A stretch of 64,000 bases of DNA from Tetradesmus obliquus (Eukaryota > Chlorophyta > Chlorophyceae > Sphaeropleales > Scenedesmaceae): contig CP126191.1 of assembly GCA_030272155.1 (NCBI GenBank), forward strand, positions 10,783,001 to 10,847,000. The letters are read 5' to 3'. Positions 1 through 10,487 of this stretch are shown piece by piece (positions within the stretch are counted from its first letter, which is position 1; each line of letters begins with the position of its first letter). The translations under genes were made by a program, and so were the position numbers. A model generated the notes under the pieces. That model saw nothing but the letters and a program-made list of their open reading frames with translations. It had not been told where the DNA came from and searched no databases.

Positions 1-336
1 GATTGGCAAAGGATTCATGTGGCAGCAGCTGCTTGTAATCTTGACACCTTGTCGTTTTTTGTTTGGTGTTTGCCGAAAGGACAGCCACCAGTCCTGAGTC
101 ACAGAGGATGCACATGTTGTTACACAGACTGTGACAGCGTCGGCAGCATCATGCCGCATCATAGGCTGTAACAATGCTGCCTGACCAATGCTGCTGCCAC
201 AGCTGTGCTCCACAGCGACGTGCATTACTGCGGTGCAACAACCCTAGTCATCTTGCAGGCTAGCGCGAGACGCAGCTGCTGCCTGCATGACTGCCGCGTG
301 CACCCTACCCACAGCAATCGCGAGCACAGCACTGTC
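1..336. other. 3' flank of the left host gene, no ORF recognised
   Basis: No convincing coding region was found. On the minus strand this is the 3' side of the exon that ends at 337, so part of it is probably 3' untranslated region. A longer plus-strand open frame that starts at 205 and crosses this region is antisense to that exon and has no recognisable motif. Confidence 0.4.
120..124 (-). promoter_or_regulatory. possible polyadenylation signal TGTAA
   Basis: TTACA on the plus strand reads TGTAA on the minus strand, about 213 nt beyond the stop codon of the minus-strand exon at 337-543. TGTAA is the usual green-algal polyadenylation signal. A 5-mer is common by chance, so the support is position only. 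Confidence 0.3.
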
Positions 337-543
337 CTAGGCTTTCAGCCTGCTCTTGGCAGCACTGCTCAGCGAGGCGTCGTTAGCCAAACGCTGAGAA
401 AGAGCCTGCAGATCGTTCTCAATCTGCTGAAACCAGGATGGGTCCATGCTAGCACCGGGCCCTTGCTGCGCCCTGTTCCTGAGCGCCACGTACAGCGCCG
501 AGTACTGGGACTCCTTCATGTCCAAGGTGTAGCACGGAAGCGC
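337..543 (-). CDS. 3'-terminal exon of an unrecognised host gene (partial)
   Basis: This is an open frame of 68 codons ending in TAG (337-339). Just upstream is a good minus-strand 3' splice site, TTTCTGTGCAG, before 543. The encoded C-terminus begins ALPCYTLDMKES and ends AKSRLKA. It is hydrophilic and probably helical, with balanced composition, unlike the Cys/Leu/Ala-rich shadow frames common in this window. I do not recognise the family. No further exon is visible between 544 and the transposon array at 791. The rest of the gene therefore lies beyond the array, which would then sit in an intron, or has been lost. The splice site and composition support it being real; the function is unknown. 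Confidence 0.5.
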   Translation of the reverse strand, partial: ALPCYTLDMKESQYSALYVALRNRAQQGPGASMDPSWFQQIENDLQALSQRLANDASLSSAAKSRLKA

Positions 544-787
544 CTGCACAGAAAGGCACAGCCAAAACAGTTGACATGTTATGTGATATACACTATATAT
601 GTTTCACGCTTGCTGTATGGCTGCCGTAGTCGTTGGCTGAGGCATTCTTTAGCTGCATTTGAGCTGAACACAAGCTTTGCGAGCGATGTTCATCTCTATT
701 ACTCCAAAATAAAGTATATAATAGTGTATAGCATCGCTATATGGCGATATATCAGGTCGTACACAGCACTGTTGTCCTGTGCTGGAC
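544..787. other. intron-like AT-rich stretch left of array 1
   Basis: On the minus strand this lies upstream of the exon at 337-543 and reads as intron. It contains an AT-rich patch at about 700-760 with a small inverted repeat (ATCGC/GCGAT). No exon was identified. It ends at the target-site copy ACA (788-790) of the first composite transposon. Confidence 0.35.
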
Positions 788-790
788 ACA
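788..790. repeat. left target-site duplication ACA of array 1
   Basis: ACA immediately precedes the first terminal inverted repeat and recurs immediately after the last one, at 14352-14354. Confidence 0.6.
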
Positions 791-1511
791 CAGCTGGGCA
801 TGGTACAAATGTAGCGAACAAGTGGCCTACATATAAATGTCAAGCTTTCAACGACGAATCTAAATCAATTTGAGCTGTTAGCAGTGGCACAGTGTGCTGC
901 AAGAAAAGTGCTACAACACGTTGCCCTGAAGTGCCCCGACTCGGCTGTTACATATGTTAACTTGCGCTGTAGAGTGTTGCTGTGGGTGCTGCTGCCTGCA
1001 ACATGTTTTGATGTGTATTGTAATTCTTCTGGGCTTCCCTTGCTGGCTGATCAGGCACTGCAGTTCTGGTGTGCCAAGTGCCCTGCCGCTGCTGTTGCGC
1101 TCTGCTGCTTGGCGCTGTGCGCTGCACATACAGTTTCAACTGTCATATCTGTTACATACTGCGCAACACCGCTTCAGGCCCACCGGCAGCTGCTGCGCGC
1201 GTGCAGCTAGTGTGGCTGCACAGAGTTTGTTGAGTACTAGTATTCTACACAGTTTCCTGCAAACATCCTTCTTGTGTGATCAAGGCGAATTCTGGAGCTC
1301 AAAATTACTAGCAGTTTGGAGCTGCTGCTGCTGGCAGGTGAGGCCCTGCTGTGCAGTTGGGATGCAAGCAAACCAAAGCAGCAGCACTGGCAGCTGTGCC
1401 TTACTGTGCCTGCCACATACAGCAGGTTGCTATGCCAGCATGGCTGTCTGCTTGCAAGCTGTGTTGATTTGTTGCAAAATGCAGATGCTGCGTTTGTACC
1501 ATGCCCAGCTG
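791..1511. mobile_element. element A, copy 1 (721 bp, terminal inverted repeats)
   Basis: The left end is CAGCTGGGCATGGTACAAA and the right end is its exact reverse complement (19 bp; 24 bp with two mismatches). There is a TATAAAT at 832-838 on the plus strand. No protein is supported: open frames across it are Cys/Leu-rich readings of TGC runs. A lies upstream of the plus-strand genes of the B to its right, so it could supply a promoter; that is inference. Confidence 0.8.
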
Positions 1512-1927
1512 AGACTGTAATTGCATGCCAGCCTTTGCTGCAGCAGTTCTTAGCCTGCACTGCATCCCTTCTGTTGCTGTTCCTGGACTTGGTGCCTGAA
1601 GTGCACACCTACCTTTTTATGCTATGGCTGATGTGCTCCTGCTGCTGCTGGGTATGCAGCTGATTTTACTGCGGCAGTAGCACTGTTTGCAATCTATGAT
1701 ATCTGCCTGGGCAGGAGCAGCAGCAGCAGCAGACAACAGGAAACGTTACAGCTATGTGTGCTTTGAATCACGGTGGCATGTGCTTTTCAACTGCAGTTGT
1801 TGGTGGGCGTGACAGCAGCAGCATGTGCCAGCAGGTGCCTCACTGCTGCTACCTAATTTTTTTGCGAAGGCTTTCAGTACAGCGCTGTGTTCAACGTCGT
1901 TTAATGTTCATTCCAAATTGTTTACAG

Positions 1928-2284
1928 GTGCTGCAGCAACGCGATCGAGCTGCAGTGCTCTGGACATCCGTGTTGACCCGTCAGGCTCACCTGCAACGTG
2001 GGCTTGCGAGGGCCCTTCAGGATTGGTTTTCTGCCTCAACCAAAGGTACGTTGCATAATGTGTCGACGATGATGAGTTGGCAGCGTGGCAGCTGTGTGGC
2101 TCGGAGCAGGCTTGTTTCAGGGCACCTTTCCGTCTTGAAGTTCTTCACCATACCGCAGTTTATTTCGGCTCGAGCCATGCTTAAATCAATCATCAAATAA
2201 AAAAGTTAATTTACCGCAAGGTTTCTTGCAGGCTCCGTGCATAAAGCTTGGCAGGCCAACAGTCGTCACAACTCACGCGAGTGA
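1928..2284 (+). CDS. candidate terminal exons of a third B-encoded gene, copy 1
   Basis: Two exon-like pieces with matching phase. 1928-2045 is preceded by TTGTTTACAG and followed by the donor GTACGT. 2232-2284 is preceded by TTTCTTGCAG and ends in TGA (2282-2284). The joined frame runs from QVLQQRDRAA in exon one through DWFSASTK to the C-terminus RHNSRE. It is basic and hydrophilic, with no recognised domain. Upstream exons, if any, were not found. The basis is splice-site quality and frame continuity only, so this may be chance. Confidence 0.25.
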
Positions 2285-2574
2285 CAGCAGCAGGAGCCAT
2301 GTTCAAGAGCTACGAGCGTAGTTGAATTATGCCAGGAATTTTACCGTTACATTCGGCAATTCAGCATGACTGCAAATGCCTGTATGTGAAATGGCCACCA
2401 AGTGCCTTGCTGCCTTGCAGCAGTTGTTTGAAGCAGGAACCACTCCTGACAAGTCTGAGCACCAAAGCACAACATCCACATGTAGTTTACTCATACCATA
2501 AGCTTCTGAACATGCCATTTTGTTCCCACACTCGCTCTCAGGTGAACACCAGGAAGTAACCACCCTACAGCAGC

Positions 2575-4069
2575 ATGGTGCCAGCACCTCCCAAGCCCCG
2601 GGCGGTGCGAACATGCAGGACGGCGACAAGCGCAGGTGCCCTCAAACAGGTGAGCTCAAGGGCTCTCTGAGTGACACCCTGTGCACTGCTGGCTAGCCAT
2701 CTTGCATGCAGCTGACAGCCACAATCCCTACATGCCATGCAGCAGCACAACAGCAGACTCAGCGCTGGTCTTTCCTGGGGTAGTCGCCAGCAGTGCCGCG
2801 GCGCTGCTTCCCGTCTCGGCACACACAAAGACTCCTCTTGCGGCTGCGCACCATGTTCCACAAATCTGGCAGCTTCAATACATCAGCCATGACAGATGCA
2901 GCTGTGATCTTCATAAAGGTGCTGTACAGGCCGTGCTGCAGGTCTCGCGGCTTCACATCAGCACCACCCAGCTGGCAGCTGTTATACAAGTAGTTGCGGA
3001 AGGCTGCTTTGAGGCTGCCAAATGCATGTTCAATGGGCTTGTTGAAATCTGGGGAGTAGGGTGCAAAGTGCAGCAGTTGATCTTCATTGATGCCACCTGC
3101 AACCAACATCTGTAGGCCATCCTTCCCCAGGTGAACACTTGGGTTGTCAAAGATGTACAGCGGCGTAGTGCCGCGCTGCGCCTGCTGTTGGTTGGCTATG
3201 TCTTTGATCTCCATCATGCAGTGAACAAACTCCAGCTGAGTCATGCTCTTGGCCTGCTGGGTTGGTTTGTCCTTCAACTGCAGGTGCAAGAATTGCCGGA
3301 TTGGCAGCGCGCAGCCTTGTTAGCAGCGCAGGAGCGCAACGCAGCGGTGTGGATGGATGCGATGGGACGCTTCTACATCAGGCTCAGTGCAGACAAGGTC
3401 AGATACATCACCAAGTCTATGAGGGGGCAGAGATTGTTCTGGGGCTTGACTGGCTGCTTGCCAGGTGTGCAGCACTTCAAGTTCTGCGCGCCGCGTGCAG
3501 TCGCCACAGCAGCAGCGCTTCAGTGCAAGATGTGTGCATGTGTGCTGGCTGATATGGTTGGCACATGCATGGGCTACATGCACACAAGCGAGGAGCAGCT
3601 GGTGTGCATGCTGTACTGGTTAGGCACCAGCAGCAGTATGTGTGCTCAGGTAGCAGTGGACTGGTGGGATGGGCGGATTGATTTCCTCCATGCACAGCAC
3701 AACATGCTGATTCAAGCTGATGGCTCATGTCATGACAAGGGTTATTACAGCAGCAGCAGGCAGCTGGTGCTGGAGCGCGACTTTGAGTTCTGCGCTGCAG
3801 CATATGACAACTGGCTGCAGCCAGGGGGCAGTGTGCTGCGCGTGAGCACGCGCGGATGTGACATGCACCAATCCTTGCACATTGGTTTCCAGCTTGCTGC
3901 TGCAGGTGGTGTCATTGTACTGTCACCAAGTTACTCTGCTGTTATGTTCACAGCAGAGGACGGGCAGCGCTGCAGCTTCACTACAGCACTAAAAAAAGCA
4001 CTGCGGGACTGTTACTACACAGTACAGCAGGGCTGGCATGTCTTTCAATGGCAGGCGCCTGCGCAGTAG
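2575..4069 (+). CDS. Vsr/DUF559-like (EDxHD-type) nuclease, transposon-borne, copy 1
   Basis: An open frame from 3131 to the TAA/TAG-type stop at 4067-4069 carries the nuclease signature. My model has exon 1 at 2575-2649 (starts MVPAPPKPRA, donor GTGAGC) and exon 2 at 3284-4069 (after CTGCAG), giving about 286 aa in matching phase 0. The C-terminal half reads VDWWDGRIDFL, then IQADGSCHDKG, then LERDFEFCAAAY, then SVLRVS. D158, D171, H175 and D191 are candidate active-site residues of the PD-(D/E)XK-related Vsr/DUF559 fold. A Cys-containing segment (FKFCAPRA .. LQCKMCACV) precedes it and could bind zinc. Similar proteins are, to my knowledge, common in chlorophycean genomes without an assigned role. 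It is antisense to the transposase: exon 2 fills the transposase intron, and its own intron spans transposase exon 2. Exon 1 and the start are uncertain; ATG at 3350 is an alternative. The target and activity are unknown. Confidence 0.6.
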
Positions 4070-4962
4070 CAGCGCACACTCACCATGTACGGTACATTGA
4101 GGTTGCCAACATGGTCCTTGTTGTCTGTTGTGCCGGTGACAAACTTGCAGTAGGCGGGCCCGTGCACAGCGTTGACGGCGCAGACAAAGTGCAACTTGAC
4201 CGGCTCTGCGTCCTTGCCCTTGCGCATCCATTTGCATGGCAGCACAGCATGCACGTTTTCATCGTGTGCATCACAATAGACCTTGACGGAGCCGCCTGCC
4301 AGGTCTGACATCCAGAATTTGCACTCATCAATGAAATATATGCGCTGCAGCATGTCGGGGTCACTTTGGTACTTCTGCCACAGCGCCGCAGCTGCTGCCT
4401 TTCGCCTTTGTTTCTGTATCTTTGTCAAGTCCAGCTTCACATCTATTCTCCTGCGCACCAGGTCGGGGTCAGCCCATTTCATGTACTTCAGCAGTCTCTT
4501 GGGTGTGATGTTGTAGTCAGTGCACAGCTGGCGCAGTGTGTCATTTTCCTGACATGCGACTTCGATTGAAGTCCACCACACGTGCACATCAACCTTTCTC
4601 TTTGATTCTGCAGATGGGTAGGCCTTTACCACCTTGCCAGCCTTGAATATTGTGCTGGCATGGAAGGCGACAGCATGTGGGACATTTGAGGGCCTGCCGC
4701 CATGCTTGGGTGTAGCCACTGTGCCGTTTGCTGTGAAGTTCTTGTGATGAAGTTTGCAGAACCGGTTCAGGTCCCCGTGTACCTCCTTGGCGTAGTCAGG
4801 GTACTGCTCTCTGTAATAATATGCGGGCGTAAACTTTTCGTCAGCTGTGGTCAAAGCCATTATCACACACACCACCGCCGCCACCCTCATGGCCGTGGTG
4901 CTGCGGTTGCTCTTCCATCCTGAAGGGTGCTTGCGCACCATGGACAGCCCCCCTGCAGGCAT
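2759..4962 (-). CDS. IS630/Tc1/mariner-superfamily DDE transposase, copy 1
   Basis: Two exons, 4962-4084 (293 codons, from the ATG at 4962) and 3277-2762 plus stop 2761-2759, total about 465 aa. The donor is ATG|GTGAGTG, the acceptor is CTGCAG|TTG, and the phase is 0 on both sides; the intron is 806 bp. The catalytic triad is visible: D212 in YFIDECKFW (exon 1), D337 in YIFDNPSVH and E376 in PYSPDFNKPIEHAF (exon 2). That leaves 38 residues between the last two, a DD38E pattern with an extra Lys inside the usual NPIE. Such enzymes cut and rejoin transposon ends in the nucleus. Residues 84-170 are basic and could hold the DNA-binding helices. The next A element lies just upstream and may hold the promoter. 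No frame damage is seen, so it may be functional. Further 5' exons cannot be excluded. Confidence 0.85.
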
Positions 4963-5070
4963 GAATCCAAAACATATGGATATGTTAGCTGTGCTTCTAG
5001 CAGCAGTGTGAACAGAAGTAACTGGTCAGGTCAAACAACAGCCTGCGGCATCATGGAGTTTGACCGGTCT

Positions 5071-5791
5071 CAGCTGGGCATGGTACAAATGTAGCGAACA
5101 AGTGGCCTACATATAAATGTCAAGCTTTCAACGACGAATCTAAATCAATTTGAGCTGTTAGCAGTGGCACAGTGTGCTGCAAGAAAAGTGCTACAACACG
5201 TTGCCCTGAAGTGCCCCGACTCGGCTGTTACATATGTTAACTTGCGCTGTAGAGTGTTGCTGTGGGTGCTGCTGCCTGCAACATGTTTTGATGTGTATTG
5301 TAATTCTTCTGGGCTTCCCTTGCTGGCTGATCAGGCACTGCAGTTCTGGTGTGCCAAGTGCCCTGCCGCTGCTGTTGCGCTCTGCTGCTTGGCGCTGTGC
5401 GCTGCACATACAGTTTCAACTGTCATATCTGTTACATACTGCGCAACACCGCTTCAGGCCCACCGGCAGCTGCTGCGCGCGTGCAGCTAGTGTGGCTGCA
5501 CAGAGTTTGTTGAGTACTAGTATTCTACACAGTTTCCTGCAAACATCCTTCTTGTGTGATCAAGGCGAATTCTGGAGCTCAAAATTACTAGCAGTTTGGA
5601 GCTGCTGCTGCTGGCAGGTGAGGCCCTGCTGTGCAGTTGGGATGCAAGCAAACCAAAGCAGCAGCACTGGCAGCTGTGCCTTACTGTGCCTGCCACATAC
5701 AGCAGGTTGCTATGCCAGCATGGCTGTCTGCTTGCAAGCTGTGTTGATTTGTTGCAAAATGCAGATGCTGCGTTTGTACCATGCCCAGCTG
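5071..5791. mobile_element. element A, copy 2
   Basis: Same 721-bp sequence and termini as 791-1511. It is flanked by TCT and AGA, which are B ends rather than a target duplication. It lies 5' of the minus-strand transposase of the B to its left and 5' of the plus-strand genes of the B to its right. Confidence 0.8.
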
Positions 5792-6207
5792 AGACTGTAA
5801 TTGCATGCCAGCCTTTGCTGCAGCAGTTCTTAGCCTGCACTGCATCCCTTCTGTTGCTGTTCCTGGACTTGGTGCCTGAAGTGCACACCTACCTTTTTAT
5901 GCTATGGCTGATGTGCTCCTGCTGCTGCTGGGTATGCAGCTGATTTTACTGCGGCAGTAGCACTGTTTGCAATCTATGATATCTGCCTGGGCAGGAGCAG
6001 CAGCAGCAGCAGACAACAGGAAACGTTACAGCTATGTGTGCTTTGAATCACGGTGGCATGTGCTTTTCAACTGCAGTTGTTGGTGGGCGTGACAGCAGCA
6101 GCATGTGCCAGCAGGTGCCTCACTGCTGCTACCTAATTTTTTTGCGAAGGCTTTCAGTACAGCGCTGTGTTCAACGTCGTTTAATGTTCATTCCAAATTG
6201 TTTACAG

Positions 6208-6564
6208 GTGCTGCAGCAACGCGATCGAGCTGCAGTGCTCTGGACATCCGTGTTGACCCGTCAGGCTCACCTGCAACGTGGGCTTGCGAGGGCCCTTCAG
6301 GATTGGTTTTCTGCCTCAACCAAAGGTACGTTGCATAATGTGTCGACGATGATGAGTTGGCAGCGTGGCAGCTGTGTGGCTCGGAGCAGGCTTGTTTCAG
6401 GGCACCTTTCCGTCTTGAAGTTCTTCACCATACCGCAGTTTATTTCGGCTCGAGCCATGCTTAAATCAATCATCAAATAAAAAAGTTAATTTACCGCAAG
6501 GTTTCTTGCAGGCTCCGTGCATAAAGCTTGGCAGGCCAACAGTCGTCACAACTCACGCGAGTGA
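6208..6564 (+). CDS. candidate terminal exons of a third B-encoded gene, copy 2
   Basis: Same sequence as 1928-2284, offset 4,280, with exons at 6208-6325 and 6512-6564. Equally tentative. Confidence 0.25.
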
Positions 6565-6854
6565 CAGCAGCAGGAGCCATGTTCAAGAGCTACGAGCGTA
6601 GTTGAATTATGCCAGGAATTTTACCGTTACATTCGGCAATTCAGCATGACTGCAAATGCCTGTATGTGAAATGGCCACCAAGTGCCTTGCTGCCTTGCAG
6701 CAGTTGTTTGAAGCAGGAACCACTCCTGACAAGTCTGAGCACCAAAGCACAACATCCACATGTAGTTTACTCATACCATAAGCTTCTGAACATGCCATTT
6801 TGTTCCCACACTCGCTCTCAGGTGAACACCAGGAAGTAACCACCCTACAGCAGC

Positions 6855-8349
6855 ATGGTGCCAGCACCTCCCAAGCCCCGGGCGGTGCGAACATGCAGGA
6901 CGGCGACAAGCGCAGGTGCCCTCAAACAGGTGAGCTCAAGGGCTCTCTGAGTGACACCCTGTGCACTGCTGGCTAGCCATCTTGCATGCAGCTGACAGCC
7001 ACAATCCCTACATGCCATGCAGCAGCACAACAGCAGACTCAGCGCTGGTCTTTCCTGGGGTAGTCGCCAGCAGTGCCGCGGCGCTGCTTCCCGTCTCGGC
7101 ACACACAAAGACTCCTCTTGCGGCTGCGCACCATGTTCCACAAATCTGGCAGCTTCAATACATCAGCCATGACAGATGCAGCTGTGATCTTCATAAAGGT
7201 GCTGTACAGGCCGTGCTGCAGGTCTCGCGGCTTCACATCAGCACCACCCAGCTGGCAGCTGTTATACAAGTAGTTGCGGAAGGCTGCTTTGAGGCTGCCA
7301 AATGCATGTTCAATGGGCTTGTTGAAATCTGGGGAGTAGGGTGCAAAGTGCAGCAGTTGATCTTCATTGATGCCACCTGCAACCAACATCTGTAGGCCAT
7401 CCTTCCCCAGGTGAACACTTGGGTTGTCAAAGATGTACAGCGGCGTAGTGCCGCGCTGCGCCTGCTGTTGGTTGGCTATGTCTTTGATCTCCATCATGCA
7501 GTGAACAAACTCCAGCTGAGTCATGCTCTTGGCCTGCTGGGTTGGTTTGTCCTTCAACTGCAGGTGCAAGAATTGCCGGATTGGCAGCGCGCAGCCTTGT
7601 TAGCAGCGCAGGAGCGCAACGCAGCGGTGTGGATGGATGCGATGGGACGCTTCTACATCAGGCTCAGTGCAGACAAGGTCAGATACATCACCAAGTCTAT
7701 GAGGGGGCAGAGATTGTTCTGGGGCTTGACTGGCTGCTTGCCAGGTGTGCAGCACTTCAAGTTCTGCGCGCCGCGTGCAGTCGCCACAGCAGCAGCGCTT
7801 CAGTGCAAGATGTGTGCATGTGTGCTGGCTGATATGGTTGGCACATGCATGGGCTACATGCACACAAGCGAGGAGCAGCTGGTGTGCATGCTGTACTGGT
7901 TAGGCACCAGCAGCAGTATGTGTGCTCAGGTAGCAGTGGACTGGTGGGATGGGCGGATTGATTTCCTCCATGCACAGCACAACATGCTGATTCAAGCTGA
8001 TGGCTCATGTCATGACAAGGGTTATTACAGCAGCAGCAGGCAGCTGGTGCTGGAGCGCGACTTTGAGTTCTGCGCTGCAGCATATGACAACTGGCTGCAG
8101 CCAGGGGGCAGTGTGCTGCGCGTGAGCACGCGCGGATGTGACATGCACCAATCCTTGCACATTGGTTTCCAGCTTGCTGCTGCAGGTGGTGTCATTGTAC
8201 TGTCACCAAGTTACTCTGCTGTTATGTTCACAGCAGAGGACGGGCAGCGCTGCAGCTTCACTACAGCACTAAAAAAAGCACTGCGGGACTGTTACTACAC
8301 AGTACAGCAGGGCTGGCATGTCTTTCAATGGCAGGCGCCTGCGCAGTAG
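6855..8349 (+). CDS. Vsr/DUF559-like nuclease, copy 2
   Basis: Same as the copy at 2575-4069, offset 4,280. Exon model 6855-6929 and 7564-8349. All motif residues are intact (DWWDGRIDF, QADGSCH, LERDFEF). It is antisense to, and interlocked with, the transposase at 7039-9242. Confidence 0.6.
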
Positions 8350-9242
8350 CAGCGCACACTCACCATGTACGGTACATTGAGGTTGCCAACATGGTCCTTG
8401 TTGTCTGTTGTGCCGGTGACAAACTTGCAGTAGGCGGGCCCGTGCACAGCGTTGACGGCGCAGACAAAGTGCAACTTGACCGGCTCTGCGTCCTTGCCCT
8501 TGCGCATCCATTTGCATGGCAGCACAGCATGCACGTTTTCATCGTGTGCATCACAATAGACCTTGACGGAGCCGCCTGCCAGGTCTGACATCCAGAATTT
8601 GCACTCATCAATGAAATATATGCGCTGCAGCATGTCGGGGTCACTTTGGTACTTCTGCCACAGCGCCGCAGCTGCTGCCTTTCGCCTTTGTTTCTGTATC
8701 TTTGTCAAGTCCAGCTTCACATCTATTCTCCTGCGCACCAGGTCGGGGTCAGCCCATTTCATGTACTTCAGCAGTCTCTTGGGTGTGATGTTGTAGTCAG
8801 TGCACAGCTGGCGCAGTGTGTCATTTTCCTGACATGCGACTTCGATTGAAGTCCACCACACGTGCACATCAACCTTTCTCTTTGATTCTGCAGATGGGTA
8901 GGCCTTTACCACCTTGCCAGCCTTGAATATTGTGCTGGCATGGAAGGCGACAGCATGTGGGACATTTGAGGGCCTGCCGCCATGCTTGGGTGTAGCCACT
9001 GTGCCGTTTGCTGTGAAGTTCTTGTGATGAAGTTTGCAGAACCGGTTCAGGTCCCCGTGTACCTCCTTGGCGTAGTCAGGGTACTGCTCTCTGTAATAAT
9101 ATGCGGGCGTAAACTTTTCGTCAGCTGTGGTCAAAGCCATTATCACACACACCACCGCCGCCACCCTCATGGCCGTGGTGCTGCGGTTGCTCTTCCATCC
9201 TGAAGGGTGCTTGCGCACCATGGACAGCCCCCCTGCAGGCAT
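7039..9242 (-). CDS. IS630/Tc1/mariner-type transposase, copy 2
   Basis: Same two-exon structure as copy 1 (9242-8364 and 7557-7039). The frame is intact, the DDE residues are retained, and the protein sequence is identical by eye. Confidence 0.85.
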
Positions 9243-9350
9243 GAATCCAAAACATATGGATATGTTAGCTGTGCTTCTAGCAGCAGTGTGAACAGAAGTA
9301 ACTGGTCAGGTCAAACAACAGCCTGCGGCATCATGGAGTTTGACCGGTCT

Positions 9351-10071
9351 CAGCTGGGCATGGTACAAATGTAGCGAACAAGTGGCCTACATATAAATGT
9401 CAAGCTTTCAACGACGAATCTAAATCAATTTGAGCTGTTAGCAGTGGCACAGTGTGCTGCAAGAAAAGTGCTACAACACGTTGCCCTGAAGTGCCCCGAC
9501 TCGGCTGTTACATATGTTAACTTGCGCTGTAGAGTGTTGCTGTGGGTGCTGCTGCCTGCAACATGTTTTGATGTGTATTGTAATTCTTCTGGGCTTCCCT
9601 TGCTGGCTGATCAGGCACTGCAGTTCTGGTGTGCCAAGTGCCCTGCCGCTGCTGTTGCGCTCTGCTGCTTGGCGCTGTGCGCTGCACATACAGTTTCAAC
9701 TGTCATATCTGTTACATACTGCGCAACACCGCTTCAGGCCCACCGGCAGCTGCTGCGCGCGTGCAGCTAGTGTGGCTGCACAGAGTTTGTTGAGTACTAG
9801 TATTCTACACAGTTTCCTGCAAACATCCTTCTTGTGTGATCAAGGCGAATTCTGGAGCTCAAAATTACTAGCAGTTTGGAGCTGCTGCTGCTGGCAGGTG
9901 AGGCCCTGCTGTGCAGTTGGGATGCAAGCAAACCAAAGCAGCAGCACTGGCAGCTGTGCCTTACTGTGCCTGCCACATACAGCAGGTTGCTATGCCAGCA
10001 TGGCTGTCTGCTTGCAAGCTGTGTTGATTTGTTGCAAAATGCAGATGCTGCGTTTGTACCATGCCCAGCTG
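9351..10071. mobile_element. element A, copy 3
   Basis: Same 721-bp sequence, offset 8,560 from copy 1. It is an internal copy without a target duplication of its own. Confidence 0.8.
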
Positions 10072-10487
10072 AGACTGTAATTGCATGCCAGCCTTTGCTG
10101 CAGCAGTTCTTAGCCTGCACTGCATCCCTTCTGTTGCTGTTCCTGGACTTGGTGCCTGAAGTGCACACCTACCTTTTTATGCTATGGCTGATGTGCTCCT
10201 GCTGCTGCTGGGTATGCAGCTGATTTTACTGCGGCAGTAGCACTGTTTGCAATCTATGATATCTGCCTGGGCAGGAGCAGCAGCAGCAGCAGACAACAGG
10301 AAACGTTACAGCTATGTGTGCTTTGAATCACGGTGGCATGTGCTTTTCAACTGCAGTTGTTGGTGGGCGTGACAGCAGCAGCATGTGCCAGCAGGTGCCT
10401 CACTGCTGCTACCTAATTTTTTTGCGAAGGCTTTCAGTACAGCGCTGTGTTCAACGTCGTTTAATGTTCATTCCAAATTGTTTACAG

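Noticed and set aside
954..1520. 188-aa plus-strand frame across element A, repeated in every unit
   Set aside because: Cys/Leu-rich translation of TGC/CTG runs, no domain, and it runs out of A into whatever flanks it. Treated as chance.
2327..2629. 100-aa minus-strand frame downstream of the transposase
   Set aside because: Lies beyond the transposase stop, has no motif and overlaps the predicted first exon of the nuclease on the other strand.
3131..3283. Using the upstream ATG at 3131 as start of the nuclease protein
   Set aside because: This stretch is antisense to the conserved catalytic exon of the transposase, and a good splice acceptor lies at 3283.
791..5791. LTR retrotransposon with A as the long terminal repeat
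   Set aside because: A begins and ends with 19-bp inverted repeats rather than short TG..CA; B encodes a DDE transposase, with no reverse transcriptase, protease or gag seen.
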